Assembly: GCF_000485595.1 (NCBI RefSeq)
Contig: NW_014577480.1
Location: forward strand, 145,251 to 169,562
Reading direction: 5' to 3'
From: Priapulus caudatus
Taxonomy: Eukaryota > Priapulida > Priapulimorpha > Priapulimorphida > Priapulidae
DNA length: 24,312 nucleotides
The notes beneath the pieces are model-generated. The model searched no databases. It was not told the DNA's origin and saw only the letters and a program-made list of their open reading frames with translations. Positions within the stretch are counted from its first letter, which is position 1; each line of letters begins with the position of its first letter. A program made the position numbers and the translations under genes. Below, piece by piece: positions 1 to 8,509 of this stretch.

Positions 1-23
1 TCTCCTCTAGTAGCTACGGCCCC

Positions 24-475
24 GTATAGCGACAATGACAATGTATTGTATGCATAGCGACAATGACGACGTATTGTACGCGTAGCGACAATGACGACGT
101 ATTGTACGCATAGCGACAATGAAGACGTATTGTACGCATAGCGACAATGACGACGTATTGTACGCGTAGCGACAATGACGTATTGTACGCGTAGCGACAA
201 TGACGACGTATTGTACGCATAGCAACAATGCCGACGTATTGTACGCATAGCGACAATGACGACGTATTGTACGCATAGCGACAATGACGACTTATTGTAC
301 GCGTAGCGACAATGACGTATTGTACGTGTAGCGACAATGACGACGTATTGTACGCATAGCAACAATGCCGACATATTGTACGCATAGCGACAATGACGAC
401 GTATTGTACGCATAGCGACAATGACGACGTATTGTACGCGTAGCGACAATGACGACGTATTGTATGCATAGCGAC
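24..475. repeat. 28-bp minisatellite in the presumed SHANK 3'UTR
   Basis: About 16 tandem copies of a 28-bp unit (core TATTGTACGCATAGCGACAA), with a few 25-bp units that lack one GAC. The array ends 8 bases from the SHANK stop codon, so it should begin the 3'UTR. Units differ mainly at one base, CGCATAGCG or CGCGTAGCG. Each unit is an imperfect palindrome: ATTGT pairs with ACAAT and CGC with GCG around a 3-base loop. Open frames across the array on the minus strand are repeat translations. No AATAAA is seen on the gene strand down to position 1, so the poly(A) site probably lies outside the window. Confidence 0.95.
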
Positions 476-482
476 TGCGAAA

Positions 483-3400
483 TCAGATCTGGTACGTGCG
501 CGATCGCTGGCCCCTCATCTTCTGCAGTGACTGCTGCATCAGCGCCATGTCAGCAAACTTGATGCCCATGCCCGCGAATCCCTGCCGCGACCAGCTGACC
601 AGCTTCTGACCGTTCACTTGTCCCGCGACAAAGCGCTGCTTGAGCGCCTTCAGCTTCAGGTTGTCCAGCCAATCGGCGACGTCGTCCGACGACCAGTTTG
701 CGATCGGTTTCTCGCGGAACGTCAGCACCGCGACGTTACCCGCGCTCGGGTGCGACCTCTGGTGGTGGTGGTGGTGGTTGCCGCTGCCAGGGGGCGCCAC
801 GGGCGACTTGGAGCGGCGCTGCGCCGGGAACCCGCGCACGGGGATGCGAGTCCCCGGACGATTCCCGACGAGGAGCGACGGGGAGCGCACCCCCGTGGAG
901 CGATTCGGCGACGAGCGATACCCCGAGCGGCCGGCGGCGCCCTCTGACGGCGACCGGTACCCGGAGCGGCCAGGGGGAGCGGTGGCCGGAGCGCGCGGGG
1001 GAGCGGTGGCCGGAGCGCGCGGGGGAGCGGTGTCCGGAGCGCGCGGGGGAGCGGTGTCCGGAGCGCGCGGGGGAGCGGGAGGAGCGGCGGCCGGGCGAGC
1101 GTCCGTCGCGACAGGTGGCGCCGCCGCCGCCTGACCCCGCCTTCATGCGGCGGACGGTCTGCGGGCTGCGGATGCGGCGCGCGGGGATGGCGGCGGCGGG
1201 GGCGCGGGCGCGGCCGCCTGGCGACGACCACTCGTGCGTCGTTCCGTTGACCATCATCGACACGCGGCTGCCGTTCAGATCGACGGTCAGTATCTCGTCG
1301 TCGGACGCCGCGCTCATAATCTCGTCGTCGTCGTCGAGTCCGTACTTATGCCGGTAGTACGCCTCGCGCGAGAACGCCGCCGGCGCCCCCTGCCGGGCAC
1401 CGCCGCCATTACGGAACTCGGGCGCGATGTAGTCGGGCGCGTCGTCCGGAGGCGGCGGCGGCGGCGGCGTTATCTGCGACGGGGTGGCGCTGTGGTAGCC
1501 GGCCTCGGGGGACCAGCGCGGCGTGCGCTGAGCGAGGTAGGAGGCGGGCGCGCGCTTGATCGTGTTGAAATCGTCGCTGCTGTCCGAGTAGCTCGAGAAG
1601 TAACTCGAGTAGCTCGAGTTGAGCGGCTCGCGCGCGACCACCGTCGGACGCGCGTCCCGGTACGCGGCACCCCGCAGCGGCGGTGGCGCCGCCTGGGGGA
1701 GCGCGGCGGCGGCGAGGTCGACGTCGTACACCTCGAGTCCCTCCTCGACGGTTCGCACGACGACGGGCGCCGGCGGCGACGTGAAGCGAAAGCGCTTGTC
1801 CGGCGACACGCCCGCCGGCACGCGCTGCAGAAACTCCGGCGAGAGCGCCTGCGCGCGCGCGGCGGCGCCCCCTGGCGGCGACGTCCGCTCCGGCTGCACC
1901 TCGATCTTCGTCACGTAGTTGTCGTGCGTGCGGATGTCGTATCGCGGCGCGGCGACGGCGGTAGGGGGCGCCACCGGAGACCCGCGGAACGCCTCCGGCG
2001 GCTCGACGGGCGGGGCGACGTAGTAGTAGTCGTCGCGGTCACCCCCTGGTGGCGGGCTGTAGTCCGGAGGCGGGAGCGCGGTGGTCGGATAATCCCGCAC
2101 GAGCTCCGGGTCTACGAACGCCGTTGACGTCGACAGCGGCGGGGCGGAGAACACCGGAGCGTACGCCGGGGTCGCGAGAGTTCGGGTCGCGACCCCGTTT
2201 GCCGCCGCGACCGAATTCGCCTGGCCGCCGCTGCTGCGGGTCGGTTTCGCCCGCGGGGCGACGCCACTAGGTGGCGCCGCGGGTCCGTTGGCGACGTCGC
2301 CGTGAGAATCGACGAGTCTGCGGCGGGCGGCCAGCTTGCGAGCGAACTCGTTTCCGAAGGGCGAGGTCCCCTCCCCCGCGTCGTCGTCCGCCGGCGCCCC
2401 CTGCTGGGCTGCGGCGGTCGACGCCGGCGCCCCCTGCTGCCTGTCCTCGGGGTCGCTGCCGCTGCTGCTCTCCAGGAGGCTCTTGCGTTTCGCGATCGCG
2501 TTCATGAGCGCGCCGACGTGCTGCGTGCTGAAGTCTCGCTCAGTAGAGGGCGCCACCGCGGGCGTCGGGGCGACGGCGGCGACGCGCGGCGGCGACGCCC
2601 GCTGCTGCTGCACGGCCTCCTGCTGCTGCTCCTGCAGCCGCTTCTCCCGTGCCTGCGCCGCGATCATGATAGCATCCGCTAGACACCCGTCCCTCGCCGG
2701 ACTCACTCGCGGCGGCGACGCCCGCTGCTGCCCGCCGCGCTCGCGCCCGGCCTCCTCCTCGGCGCTCTTCGCGCGCCTCGCATCGGCGGCGCCATCTCGT
2801 GGCGCCGCGCGGCACTCGGAGACGCTGTGCGAGCGTATGCGCTGCGCGCGGCGCACCCTGTCCTGCGACGACGACGACGACGACGCTGCATCGCGCGGCG
2901 GCGGCGTCGGCGGCGAATCATAGTCCGGCTTCGGTATGAACACTTCCTCCGAGTTCTCCCCGTAGGGGGCGCCGGCGCGGCGGCCGCGCGGCGCCGACGA
3001 CGGTGGCTCCATCTGCATGCGTCTTTGGTAGTTGCGCGGCAGGGAGTTGCTGTAGTACATGTCGCCGCCGTCCAGGCTGTACGCGGTGACCACATTGTCG
3101 CCGCCGCCGCGGCCGCCACGTGGCGCCATCTCTCGGCGCGGCCTCGCGAGTCCGAGGTCCCAGTCCGCCTCCGAGTCGGATTCGTGCCTCGTCGCCGCTG
3201 CCGACCGCGACCCCGCGCGACCCGACTTCCCGTCCGACTTCCTGCCCGACTTCCTGTCGGACTTCCCCTCCGACTTCCTGTCCGACTTCCCGTCCGACTT
3301 CCTGTCGCCGTCGACCATCACCTGCTTGATGACGCCGGAGGCGACGTAGCCGTCGGCAGCGACGAACGCGTGTATCGGCGGGACGGTGCCGCCGCCGCCA

Positions 3401-4206
3401 GGGGGCGCCGCGTCGCGCTCGGGCGAGTTCTTCGGCGTGCGGTCGGCGTCGCTCGTCGTTGCCGACGACGACGCGCACAGCTGCTCCATCTCGCGCGTCA
3501 GCTCGTCCATCTCCGAGCTGATCGCCTCGATGTCCGAGAGGTCGCTGCCGCCATGGCTCGACGGCGGCGCCGCCTGGGCGGCGGACGAGGACGGGAGCGT
3601 GATCGACGACGAGCGGAGGCGGGTGGACGAGCCGATGTCGGCGGTGAGGGTCGCGGCGCTGCCGGCGGAGGCGCGACTCGTGCTGCCGCCTACGTACCGC
3701 GGGCTCGCGGCGGTGGCGCCCCCGCGGAGCACGCCGGTCGGGAGGCTCTCTGTCGACTTGTACATCGGCGCACGGCGTGGCGGCGCGGCCGACACGGCGT
3801 AGTGAGATGCGGCGGCGGCGGGGCGAGGAGGCGTCGCCGCGGCGACCGCGTCGCTCTGCAGCTGCTTGAGGTCAGGCGTGCTCGCGAACTGCTTGCCGTT
3901 GTATAACGCCTTGCGACGCGCGTAACGGTTCGGCAGACCCCGCTGCTTGCTGCCGGCTCCGCCGTCGCCGCCGCCGCGGCGCGCTTCGTCGTCGTCGTCC
4001 TCGCGCGGTGACGCCCCCTGTCCGGACGAATATCTCCTGGAGTTCCTGCGCGGTGATCCGGCGCGAGGTCGGCCGCGCCTTGATGGAGGCGGTGCGTGGC
4101 TGCTCGCCGCCCCCCAGCGCCGTCTGGAGGCTCTCGATGGAACTACTCTTCGTGGAGCGGCCCTCCGAGTCGTAGGAGACGGAGTTGCGTCTCGCCATCG
4201 ACGCCT
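483..4206 (-). CDS. SHANK: SHANK last exon: Pro/Ser-rich region, Homer ligand, SAM domain (frame broken twice)
   Basis: Large 3'-terminal exon. The acceptor is at 4207-4210 (cttacag on the minus strand), entry is in phase 1, and the TGA stop is at 483-485. It opens with a Ser-rich stretch followed by KARPTSRRITAQELQEIF (PTSRRIT at 4052-4072), a block conserved in SHANK proteins just after the PDZ. A long Pro/Ser/Ala-rich low-complexity region follows, with Lys-Ser-Asp repeats (3223-3306), the Homer-type ligand PPEAF (1987-2001) and RSGHRSPA repeats (968-1078). The C-terminus is a SAM domain (about 498-719; NWSSDDVADWLDNL ... GFAGMGIKFADM), which in SHANK family members multimerises at the postsynaptic density. 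Reading through needs two frame changes, each equal to one extra base, at 4014-4018 and 973-977. With both removed, the exon encodes about 1239 residues. I see no intron separating the SAM part. Confidence 0.9.
968..1078 (-). repeat. SHANK: 24-bp coding repeat (RSGHRSPA octapeptide)
   Basis: About four tandem 24-bp units inside the last SHANK exon encode the octapeptide RSGHRSPA on the minus strand. Degenerate relatives (RSGYRSPS, RSGYRSSP) continue towards the SAM domain in the shifted frame. The Arg-Ser rich composition resembles SR-type low-complexity sequence. Plus-strand open frames here are shadows of the repeat. Confidence 0.85.
973..977 (-). other. SHANK: Apparent +1 frameshift in a G5 run, SHANK last exon
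   Basis: Upstream of this run the frame reads ...RSGHRSPARSGHRSP. Downstream, the same style of peptide (GRSGYRSPSEGAAGRSGYR) and then the SAM domain continue only in the next frame. Removing one base from the five-base run (or the T beside it) joins the two. Either a base-call error or a real allele lesion would give this. Confidence 0.75.
1987..2001 (-). other. SHANK: Homer EVH1 ligand motif PPEAF
   Basis: The minus strand encodes VEPPEAFRG. PPxxF is the known Homer EVH1-binding motif, and SHANK proteins carry one in the Pro-rich region between PDZ and SAM, as here. Homer binding is inferred from the motif and its position. Confidence 0.7.
3223..3306 (-). repeat. SHANK: 12-bp coding repeat, Lys-Ser-Asp rich
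   Basis: Tandem 12-bp units (GACTTCCTGTCC-like on the plus strand) encode KSDRKSEGKSDRKSGRKSDG on the minus strand, a highly charged low-complexity insert in the Pro/Ser-rich part of SHANK. The frame is intact throughout. Confidence 0.8.
4014..4018 (-). other. SHANK: Apparent +1 frameshift in a C5/G5 run, SHANK last exon
   Basis: Upstream frame: ...TSRRITAQELQEIFVRTGG. Downstream, the long 3-kb frame begins GASPREDDDDEARRGGG. Removing one base of the five-base run gives IFVRTGASPREDDDD and leaves the exon open until the second break at 973-977. I see no plausible small intron, since there is no AG acceptor just downstream in the right frame. Confidence 0.7.
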
Positions 4207-4292
4207 CTGTAAGAAGGAAGTCAACAACATGAAGTATAATAAGTAAGATACACGAGTACATCAATACTCATACGTAACATATATATATAAGT

Positions 4293-4520
4293 ACAGGCCC
4301 GTAGCCAGGGGGGTTCGGGGGGTTCACACAAACCCCCCCCCCCGAGCAAAAAGAAAAAAAAGAAGAATTTCCCATTTGAAAATTTGCAAGAATTTCACCT
4401 CAGGTATGCACCAGATCGCTCCATTTTAGTGTAATAATTGCAAAATCTCCATCTCCCACACCCTCCCCCGGCTCGGTCGCTTGCTCCCTCGCTCGGTCGC
4501 TTCGCACCCTCACAAATTGC
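4293..4520. mobile_element. Fragment of a dispersed repeat (CAGGCCCGTAGCC end)
   Basis: The stretch begins CAGGCCCGTAGCCAGG, then a G-run and a C-run facing each other (GGTTCGGGGGG ... CCCCCCCCCC). Further on is TCGGTCGCTT, which occurs twice. This looks like one end of a dispersed DNA element in the SHANK intron. I could not find a matching opposite terminus, so the right boundary is a guess. Confidence 0.4.
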
Positions 4521-4621
4521 CAACATTTCAACTTTTCACTTCGTTGGTCAGTCACACACACACAAACAAAGTGTCAAGTGATACATTTTACATCTGTGAT
4601 GTCATGGCGTCATGTTATAGT

Positions 4622-4751
4622 TGATACGGTGGGACACAAAACGTATGGTACATACTACATTTCAATTCTGTAATTCTACAGTTCTTTCGTTCTCCACTGA
4701 GTGTTTTTTTTTCTAACAGCCACTGTTCTTTCTATGCCGTTAATCGTGATG
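4622..4751 (+). repeat. Direct repeat, left copy (pairs with 5021-5155)
   Basis: This copy and 5021-5155 share long blocks, for example TTCTAACAGCCACTGTTCTT and GCCGTTAATCGTG, with several substitutions and small indels in between. The two copies bracket the telomere-bearing foldback element. They could be an old tandem duplication or terminal direct repeats of a larger element. Confidence 0.8.
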
Positions 4752-4761
4752 TGTTATTCCG

Positions 4762-4991
4762 GCACGAAGGGTCGTTGTTGTATATAGGGTACTACATATA
4801 TGTACCCGAGGTAGTTTTAGGTTGTTTAGTATTGTTTTTATTTTTATATGAGGTATGTTTAGGGTTAGGGTTAGGGTTAGGGTTAGGGTTAGGATACACT
4901 TCTGTAGTACAAGTCTGGTACACTTTGTGTATACATATATGTACCTCGGGTACATATCTGTAGTACCTGATATGACAACGACCCCTTCAGC
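4762..4991. mobile_element. Foldback/MITE element carrying a TTAGGG array
   Basis: Inverted arms at about 4766-4813 and 4942-4988 match over about 47 bases with a few mismatches (GTCGTTGT ... GTACCCGAGGTA). Between them is a TTAGGG array at 4858-4893 (five full units and one partial). The direct repeat GTTATTCCG lies on both sides (4753-4761 and 4992-5000), as expected of a target-site duplication. No coding capacity, so it is non-autonomous. An 8-9 bp target duplication would fit the hAT superfamily. Confidence 0.8.
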
Positions 4992-5020
4992 GTTATTCCG
5001 CTAACGGCGGCATATCATCG

Positions 5021-5155
5021 TCGACACGGTGTGACGCAAAACATATGGCAAGCGGTACATTTCACTTCTGTGATTCTGCAGTTCTATTGTTACATCGTTC
5101 TACAGCGAGTGCTCTTTTCTAACAGCCACTGTTCTTTCTCTGCCGTTAATCGTGT
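5021..5155 (+). repeat. Direct repeat, right copy (pairs with 4622-4751)
   Basis: Right-hand partner of 4622-4751, in the same orientation, with scattered differences that suggest it is not recent. Nothing coding. 5156-5620 is AT-rich intron with no further feature I recognise. Confidence 0.8.
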
Positions 5156-5621
5156 TACGCGTTACTTTATAATCGCATTAAAATTCCTTTCGAATCAAAT
5201 CGGAAAAGACGGCATTCATTATTGTACTGTTGAGATTGAAAGCGTGAGTTTAGCTGCTACAAGGCAGCAGAACTTGGCAATACCATGCTAAAGCATGCGC
5301 TCAAACATACTTTGAAATTCAAATTTACATCATTATGACGCACCGACAAGAGAAATGCCAACCAACACACGAAACACAATCTATATACAATGTAAAAACG
5401 AAACAAAGCCGCTATTCTAAACAATGTCACAATGTCCTATTGTAGTTTTATCACGTTACCATCTTTATTAAAAGCGGCCACACAATAACGAAACCTGTTA
5501 TAGTATTACAAGGTTGTGTAGATTTATTCAATGAGATAGAACGCTCGACCAGTATCTACACAATTAAAGCATATCTGACTACTACCAGAGCCTTACATAG
5601 AAATTCTCTACCTAAGGCTCT

Positions 5622-5820
5622 GACTACTACTACTATTACTGCTACTACTACTACTACTATTACTACTACTACCACTACCACTACCACTACCACTACCACT
5701 ACCACTACCACTACCACTACCACTACCACTACCACTACCACTACCACCACCGGCCACCACCGCCACCACCACCACCACCACCACCACCATCACCCCCACC
5801 ACCACTACCACTACCACTAC
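5622..5820. repeat. (ACTACC)n / (ACC)n simple repeat
   Basis: About 200 bases of ACT, ACTACC and CACCAC repeats in the intron just 3' of the small exon at 5884-5973. Translations give poly-Val or Gly-Ser repeats and are meaningless. Confidence 0.95.
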
Positions 5821-5883
5821 TACACCATTGAAGTGAAACGTACACCGCAGTGTTAGCAGCAGTATTAGATGGATAACACGTAC

Positions 5884-5973
5884 CTATCTCTGCGAGTTTT
5901 GACACCATGGAGTTGGCCCTCGCTCGACCGACCGACAGAGACGTTCTCGGATCGCGGGCCGGTGGCTTGGGCG
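5884..5973 (-). CDS. SHANK: SHANK exon after the PDZ domain (Pro/Ser-rich)
   Basis: 90-base exon, phase 1 in and out, acceptor ttttcag and donor GTACGT on the minus strand. It encodes about 30 residues, beginning APKPPARDPRTSLSV and ending SMVSKLAEIG. SHANK proteins have a similar Pro-rich stretch followed by a Ser-Met segment directly after the PDZ. It joins the PDZ-c exon (6676-6823) upstream and the last exon (483-4206) downstream in frame. Confidence 0.8.
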   Translation of the reverse strand, partial: RPSHRPAIRERLCRSVERGPTPWCQNSQR

Positions 5974-6539
5974 CTGAAAACAAATCCATAGTGTCAAGCA
6001 CAACGTGAATGATGTGAGTTTAAGCCCGGAAAGAATTGGAAGACGACCGACGGAAAATCGGTAATGCGGGATCCTCGCATCGTAAACGCTCTCACGTCTT
6101 GGCTTAACGACCAAAGCGGAGAAAGTAAAGACCATCACCAATAAAACCTGTAAATTGGCCAGGGTGGGGGAAGGGGGGGGGGTGAGTTACGACGTTGCTC
6201 TGGCTTGAGGGTCTAATGCTACTACGTACTACGCACGTAACTTGCCCTTTCTTTCGACCGCCAATTACGATCGTTTAACTGGTTAGAGAACATGTCGGTT
6301 GCTCAATTAGTCCCAAGGCGATACAGTGGGAGCTGAGGGACTGGACCTAAGATTTCACAGCGTCAAGAACAGCTCAAGGGCATTCGACACCCTCAGCCAA
6401 ACACGACTTCGGCAATCACCAAACCTCCCAGTGTGACGAGACTCGACAACAATCGAGATCATTGACATATACGACAACCCTAATTGCTCATGCTCAACAG
6501 TATTGCATCCATCAGATTTTTCTCCATGAAAAAGACTGT

Positions 6540-6617
6540 CTTTGACTCTTCAGTAGATGTATTTGTATTTGAATTACATGCAATAAAGAATTAATAATAA
6601 TAATAATAATAATAATC
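6540..6617 (+). mobile_element. 3' tail of a SINE/LINE-like element with (TAA)n
   Basis: The segment TTGAATTACATGCAATAAAG followed by (TAA)n is shared with 17505-17573, along with about 20 bases before it. A common 3' end plus a short A/T-rich tandem tail is typical of non-LTR retroposons. The 5' extent is unclear; the sequence from about 6260 may belong to it. Confidence 0.55.
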
Positions 6618-6675
6618 ATCATCAATCTTCGCCAAGACGCAGTCACACATAGCATCGCGGAAAAAAACAACTCAC

Positions 6676-6823
6676 CGGACTTGCGTTGCAAGGGCAAGGT
6701 CATCGTCTTCGTGTTCTGGTCCAGCTTGACCGTGATGACCTTGAGAGCGACCAGCTCGCCGGACCCCTGGATGAGCTGCACGACGCGCTCGTGTGTCGCG
6801 GTCCGCACGTCCTCACCATTTAT
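6676..6823 (-). CDS. SHANK: SHANK exon PDZ-c (C-terminal part of PDZ)
   Basis: 148-base exon, phase 0 in and 1 out, acceptor cacgcag and donor GTGAGT on the minus strand. It encodes INGEDVRTATHERVVQLIQG and then the last PDZ strand (ELVALKVITVKL). The His in THERVV sits at the start of helix B, where class I PDZ domains contact Ser/Thr at position -2 of the ligand; SHANK PDZ domains bind class I C-termini such as those of GKAP/DLGAP. Only one copy exists in the window: the duplicated block begins just upstream of it, in the GA-rich intron. Confidence 0.92.
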
Positions 6824-6829
6824 CTGCGT

Positions 6830-7275
6830 GAGAGAGGAGAGAGGTTGAAGAAGAAAGAGAAGAATTTGTAACGGGAGAAGACGAATGAAGAGAGGTAACA
6901 GTGAGAGAGAAGGAAGAGAAGAGAGGTTGCAACAAGAGTGGACAGAGATAATAGTGAGAGAGAAGGAAGGAACGAAAAAGAAGAATAGGAAGAATGAGAG
7001 AGAGAGAAGAAGAATTTGTACCAGGAGAAGACGAATGGATAGAGGTTATAGTGAGAGAGAAGGAAGAGAAGAGCTTGTAACATGAGAGAGGGAAGAAAGA
7101 TGATAGGCTAACAAGAGAGAAGAAGAAGAAGAAAGAAAAGTAACGATCGAGGCAGAAAAAAATGAAAGATGGATTAACCATAGAGAAGGAAAAAGAAGAG
7201 AGGGTAATGAAAACATGAAAGGAATTAAGAAAAAAGATGTGCTAACGAGAGAGAAGCGAGAAAGATGATAGGTTT
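6830..7275. repeat. GA-rich (polypurine) intronic tract
   Basis: About 440 bases, almost all purine on the plus strand, with repeated GAGAGAGAAGGAAG and AGAAGAAGAA. This is the SHANK intron between PDZ-b and PDZ-c. The copy after the gap (11752 on) begins inside the same tract, which marks it as a likely assembly break point. Confidence 0.9.
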
Positions 7276-7347
7276 ATCGGAGGGAGCTGTGCCAGCAAAT
7301 GCTGGTTGAATGAGGAGATTACGCTCCAATCATGCCTTGATTCGCAC

Positions 7348-7472
7348 CTCGATCACAAAGTCCCCCGGCCTCAGTCCTGCTTTCCAACCCATGCCATCCT
7401 TGTCAACATCGTCCAAGTATTGAAGCGCCGGGAACTGATCCGTCGGATGAAAGTTCAGCTTCGCTCCGAGGG
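7348..7472 (-). CDS. SHANK: SHANK exon PDZ-b, copy A
   Basis: 125-base exon, phase 1 in and 0 out, acceptor cttgcag, donor GTGCGA (a weak donor). It encodes FPALQYLDDVDKDGMGWKAG and then LRPGDFVIE, the middle of the PDZ domain. The ALQYL-(D/E)xVD and W(K/R)AGLR-GDF-IE blocks are SHANK hallmarks. Compared with the second copy (12003-12127) there are three differences, all synonymous. Confidence 0.92.
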
Positions 7473-7829
7473 CTGCAAGAAAGACGGACGAGCAAATAAA
7501 ACAACGATGTACTTCTCTGCACTCTCCGCGAGCATCCATGTTGTTGTATGGCTGGCATTGCAAAACATCAGTACATCCACGCAAGCGAGCAAACCCGGCA
7601 AAGCTGCCGCTTTTCTCGACGGAATTCCGCAGAGGTTCGAAGTCGAAGAATGAGTGACGAATTCCACTCCGAACGAATCAAATTACTGTGCAGCAGTTAA
7701 GCCTTTACCGTGTCGCGTGGTTAAAATGGGCTTTAAAGTGCGAGCGCAGCGCACGAAAACTGTCTAAATCTGAACATCTTCTAAGAAGCAATAAAATCTT
7801 TTACGCATTCGATCGTAACACCCGCTTAA

Positions 7830-8047
7830 AGTAGTGCGAACACGAACAGATGAAATTTTCGCCGAAGTCGGAATTGCTTTCTGCGAACCATAAAAAACAA
7901 GCGAGCGTCATTACGACTCGCTAGGGGGCAGCACTGAAGTAGTATGGGCAAACGAACCGACGGAATTTGCGCCGAAGTCAGAATCGCTTTTCCGAGAACC
8001 ACCGAAAAACAAGCGAGCGTCGTTACGACTCACTAGGGGGCAGCACT
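7830..8047. repeat. Two tandem ~109-bp units, each ending in a CTCF-like motif (copy A)
   Basis: Units 7830-7937 and 7938-8047 are imperfect copies (shared CGCCGAAGTC, AACAAGCGAGCGTC, CTAGGGGGCAGCACT). The second ends 3 bases before exon PDZ-a, so its last bases form the splice donor (GTAAGTG on the minus strand). The copy in block B lies at 12485-12702. Confidence 0.85.
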
Positions 8048-8050
8048 TAC

Positions 8051-8197
8051 ATCGAGCGCCGCGCAGCACAAAGCCGAAGCCCTTGTTCGAGCGCTGCAGC
8101 ACGACCGTCTTCGGCTGGTGGTCGAGTTGACCGCTGACCAGTGCGGCCAGAGTGTTCTTGTTGAGTATCACAGAGTCTTCGTCGTCCGAGTCAGATC
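8051..8197 (-). CDS. SHANK: SHANK exon PDZ-a, copy A (start of PDZ)
   Basis: 147-base exon, phase 1 in and out, acceptor cgcgcag, donor GTAAGT. It encodes an acidic linker (GSDSDDEDSVILNKNTL) and then KTVVLQRSNKGFGFVLRGAR, the first strand and carboxylate-binding loop (GFGF) of the SHANK PDZ. It joins SH3-b upstream and PDZ-b downstream in frame. One synonymous difference from 12706-12852. Confidence 0.93.
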
Positions 8198-8509
8198 CTG
8201 CGCGCGAAAGTTCGGTGAGTGTGAACGACAACCGTGTTTTTCCCGCAAGGCAATTGTGATGTCTGTGGGGGTTGATTAGGCTAGATTGGGATGGATACAT
8301 TTGGAGACCAAAACATACAGCTTACTATACTGAGTGACAACATTGTTAATGTGATTGATCCTGCGAGAGAGATTGCGGTGGTCAATGAACAACCGTGCTG
8401 GCTGGATCTCCTATATGATTAACTGATGTCTCTGTGAGCTTCTGGCTTTACAGGTAAGTATGTTTGTCAACTATGTATATACATAGATATATATATATAT
8501 ATTATATAT

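Noticed and set aside
7-469. Two minus-strand frames of about 90 and 151 codons
   Set aside because: Translations of the 28-bp minisatellite downstream of the SHANK stop.
24-475. CRISPR-like regular repeat
   Set aside because: Units are contiguous with no unique spacers, in an animal gene context.
618-3906. Long plus-strand and alternative minus-strand open frames over the GC-rich exon
   Set aside because: They are shadows of the SHANK last exon, made open by its GC content; their translations are Arg/Ala-rich without domains.
5556-5817. Poly-Val and Gly-Ser open frames
   Set aside because: Read through (ACTACC)n simple sequence.
6255-6345. tRNA-like or SINE head (AACTGGTTAGAGAACATG)
   Set aside because: A-box-like only; no convincing B box and no cloverleaf, so no tRNA gene called.
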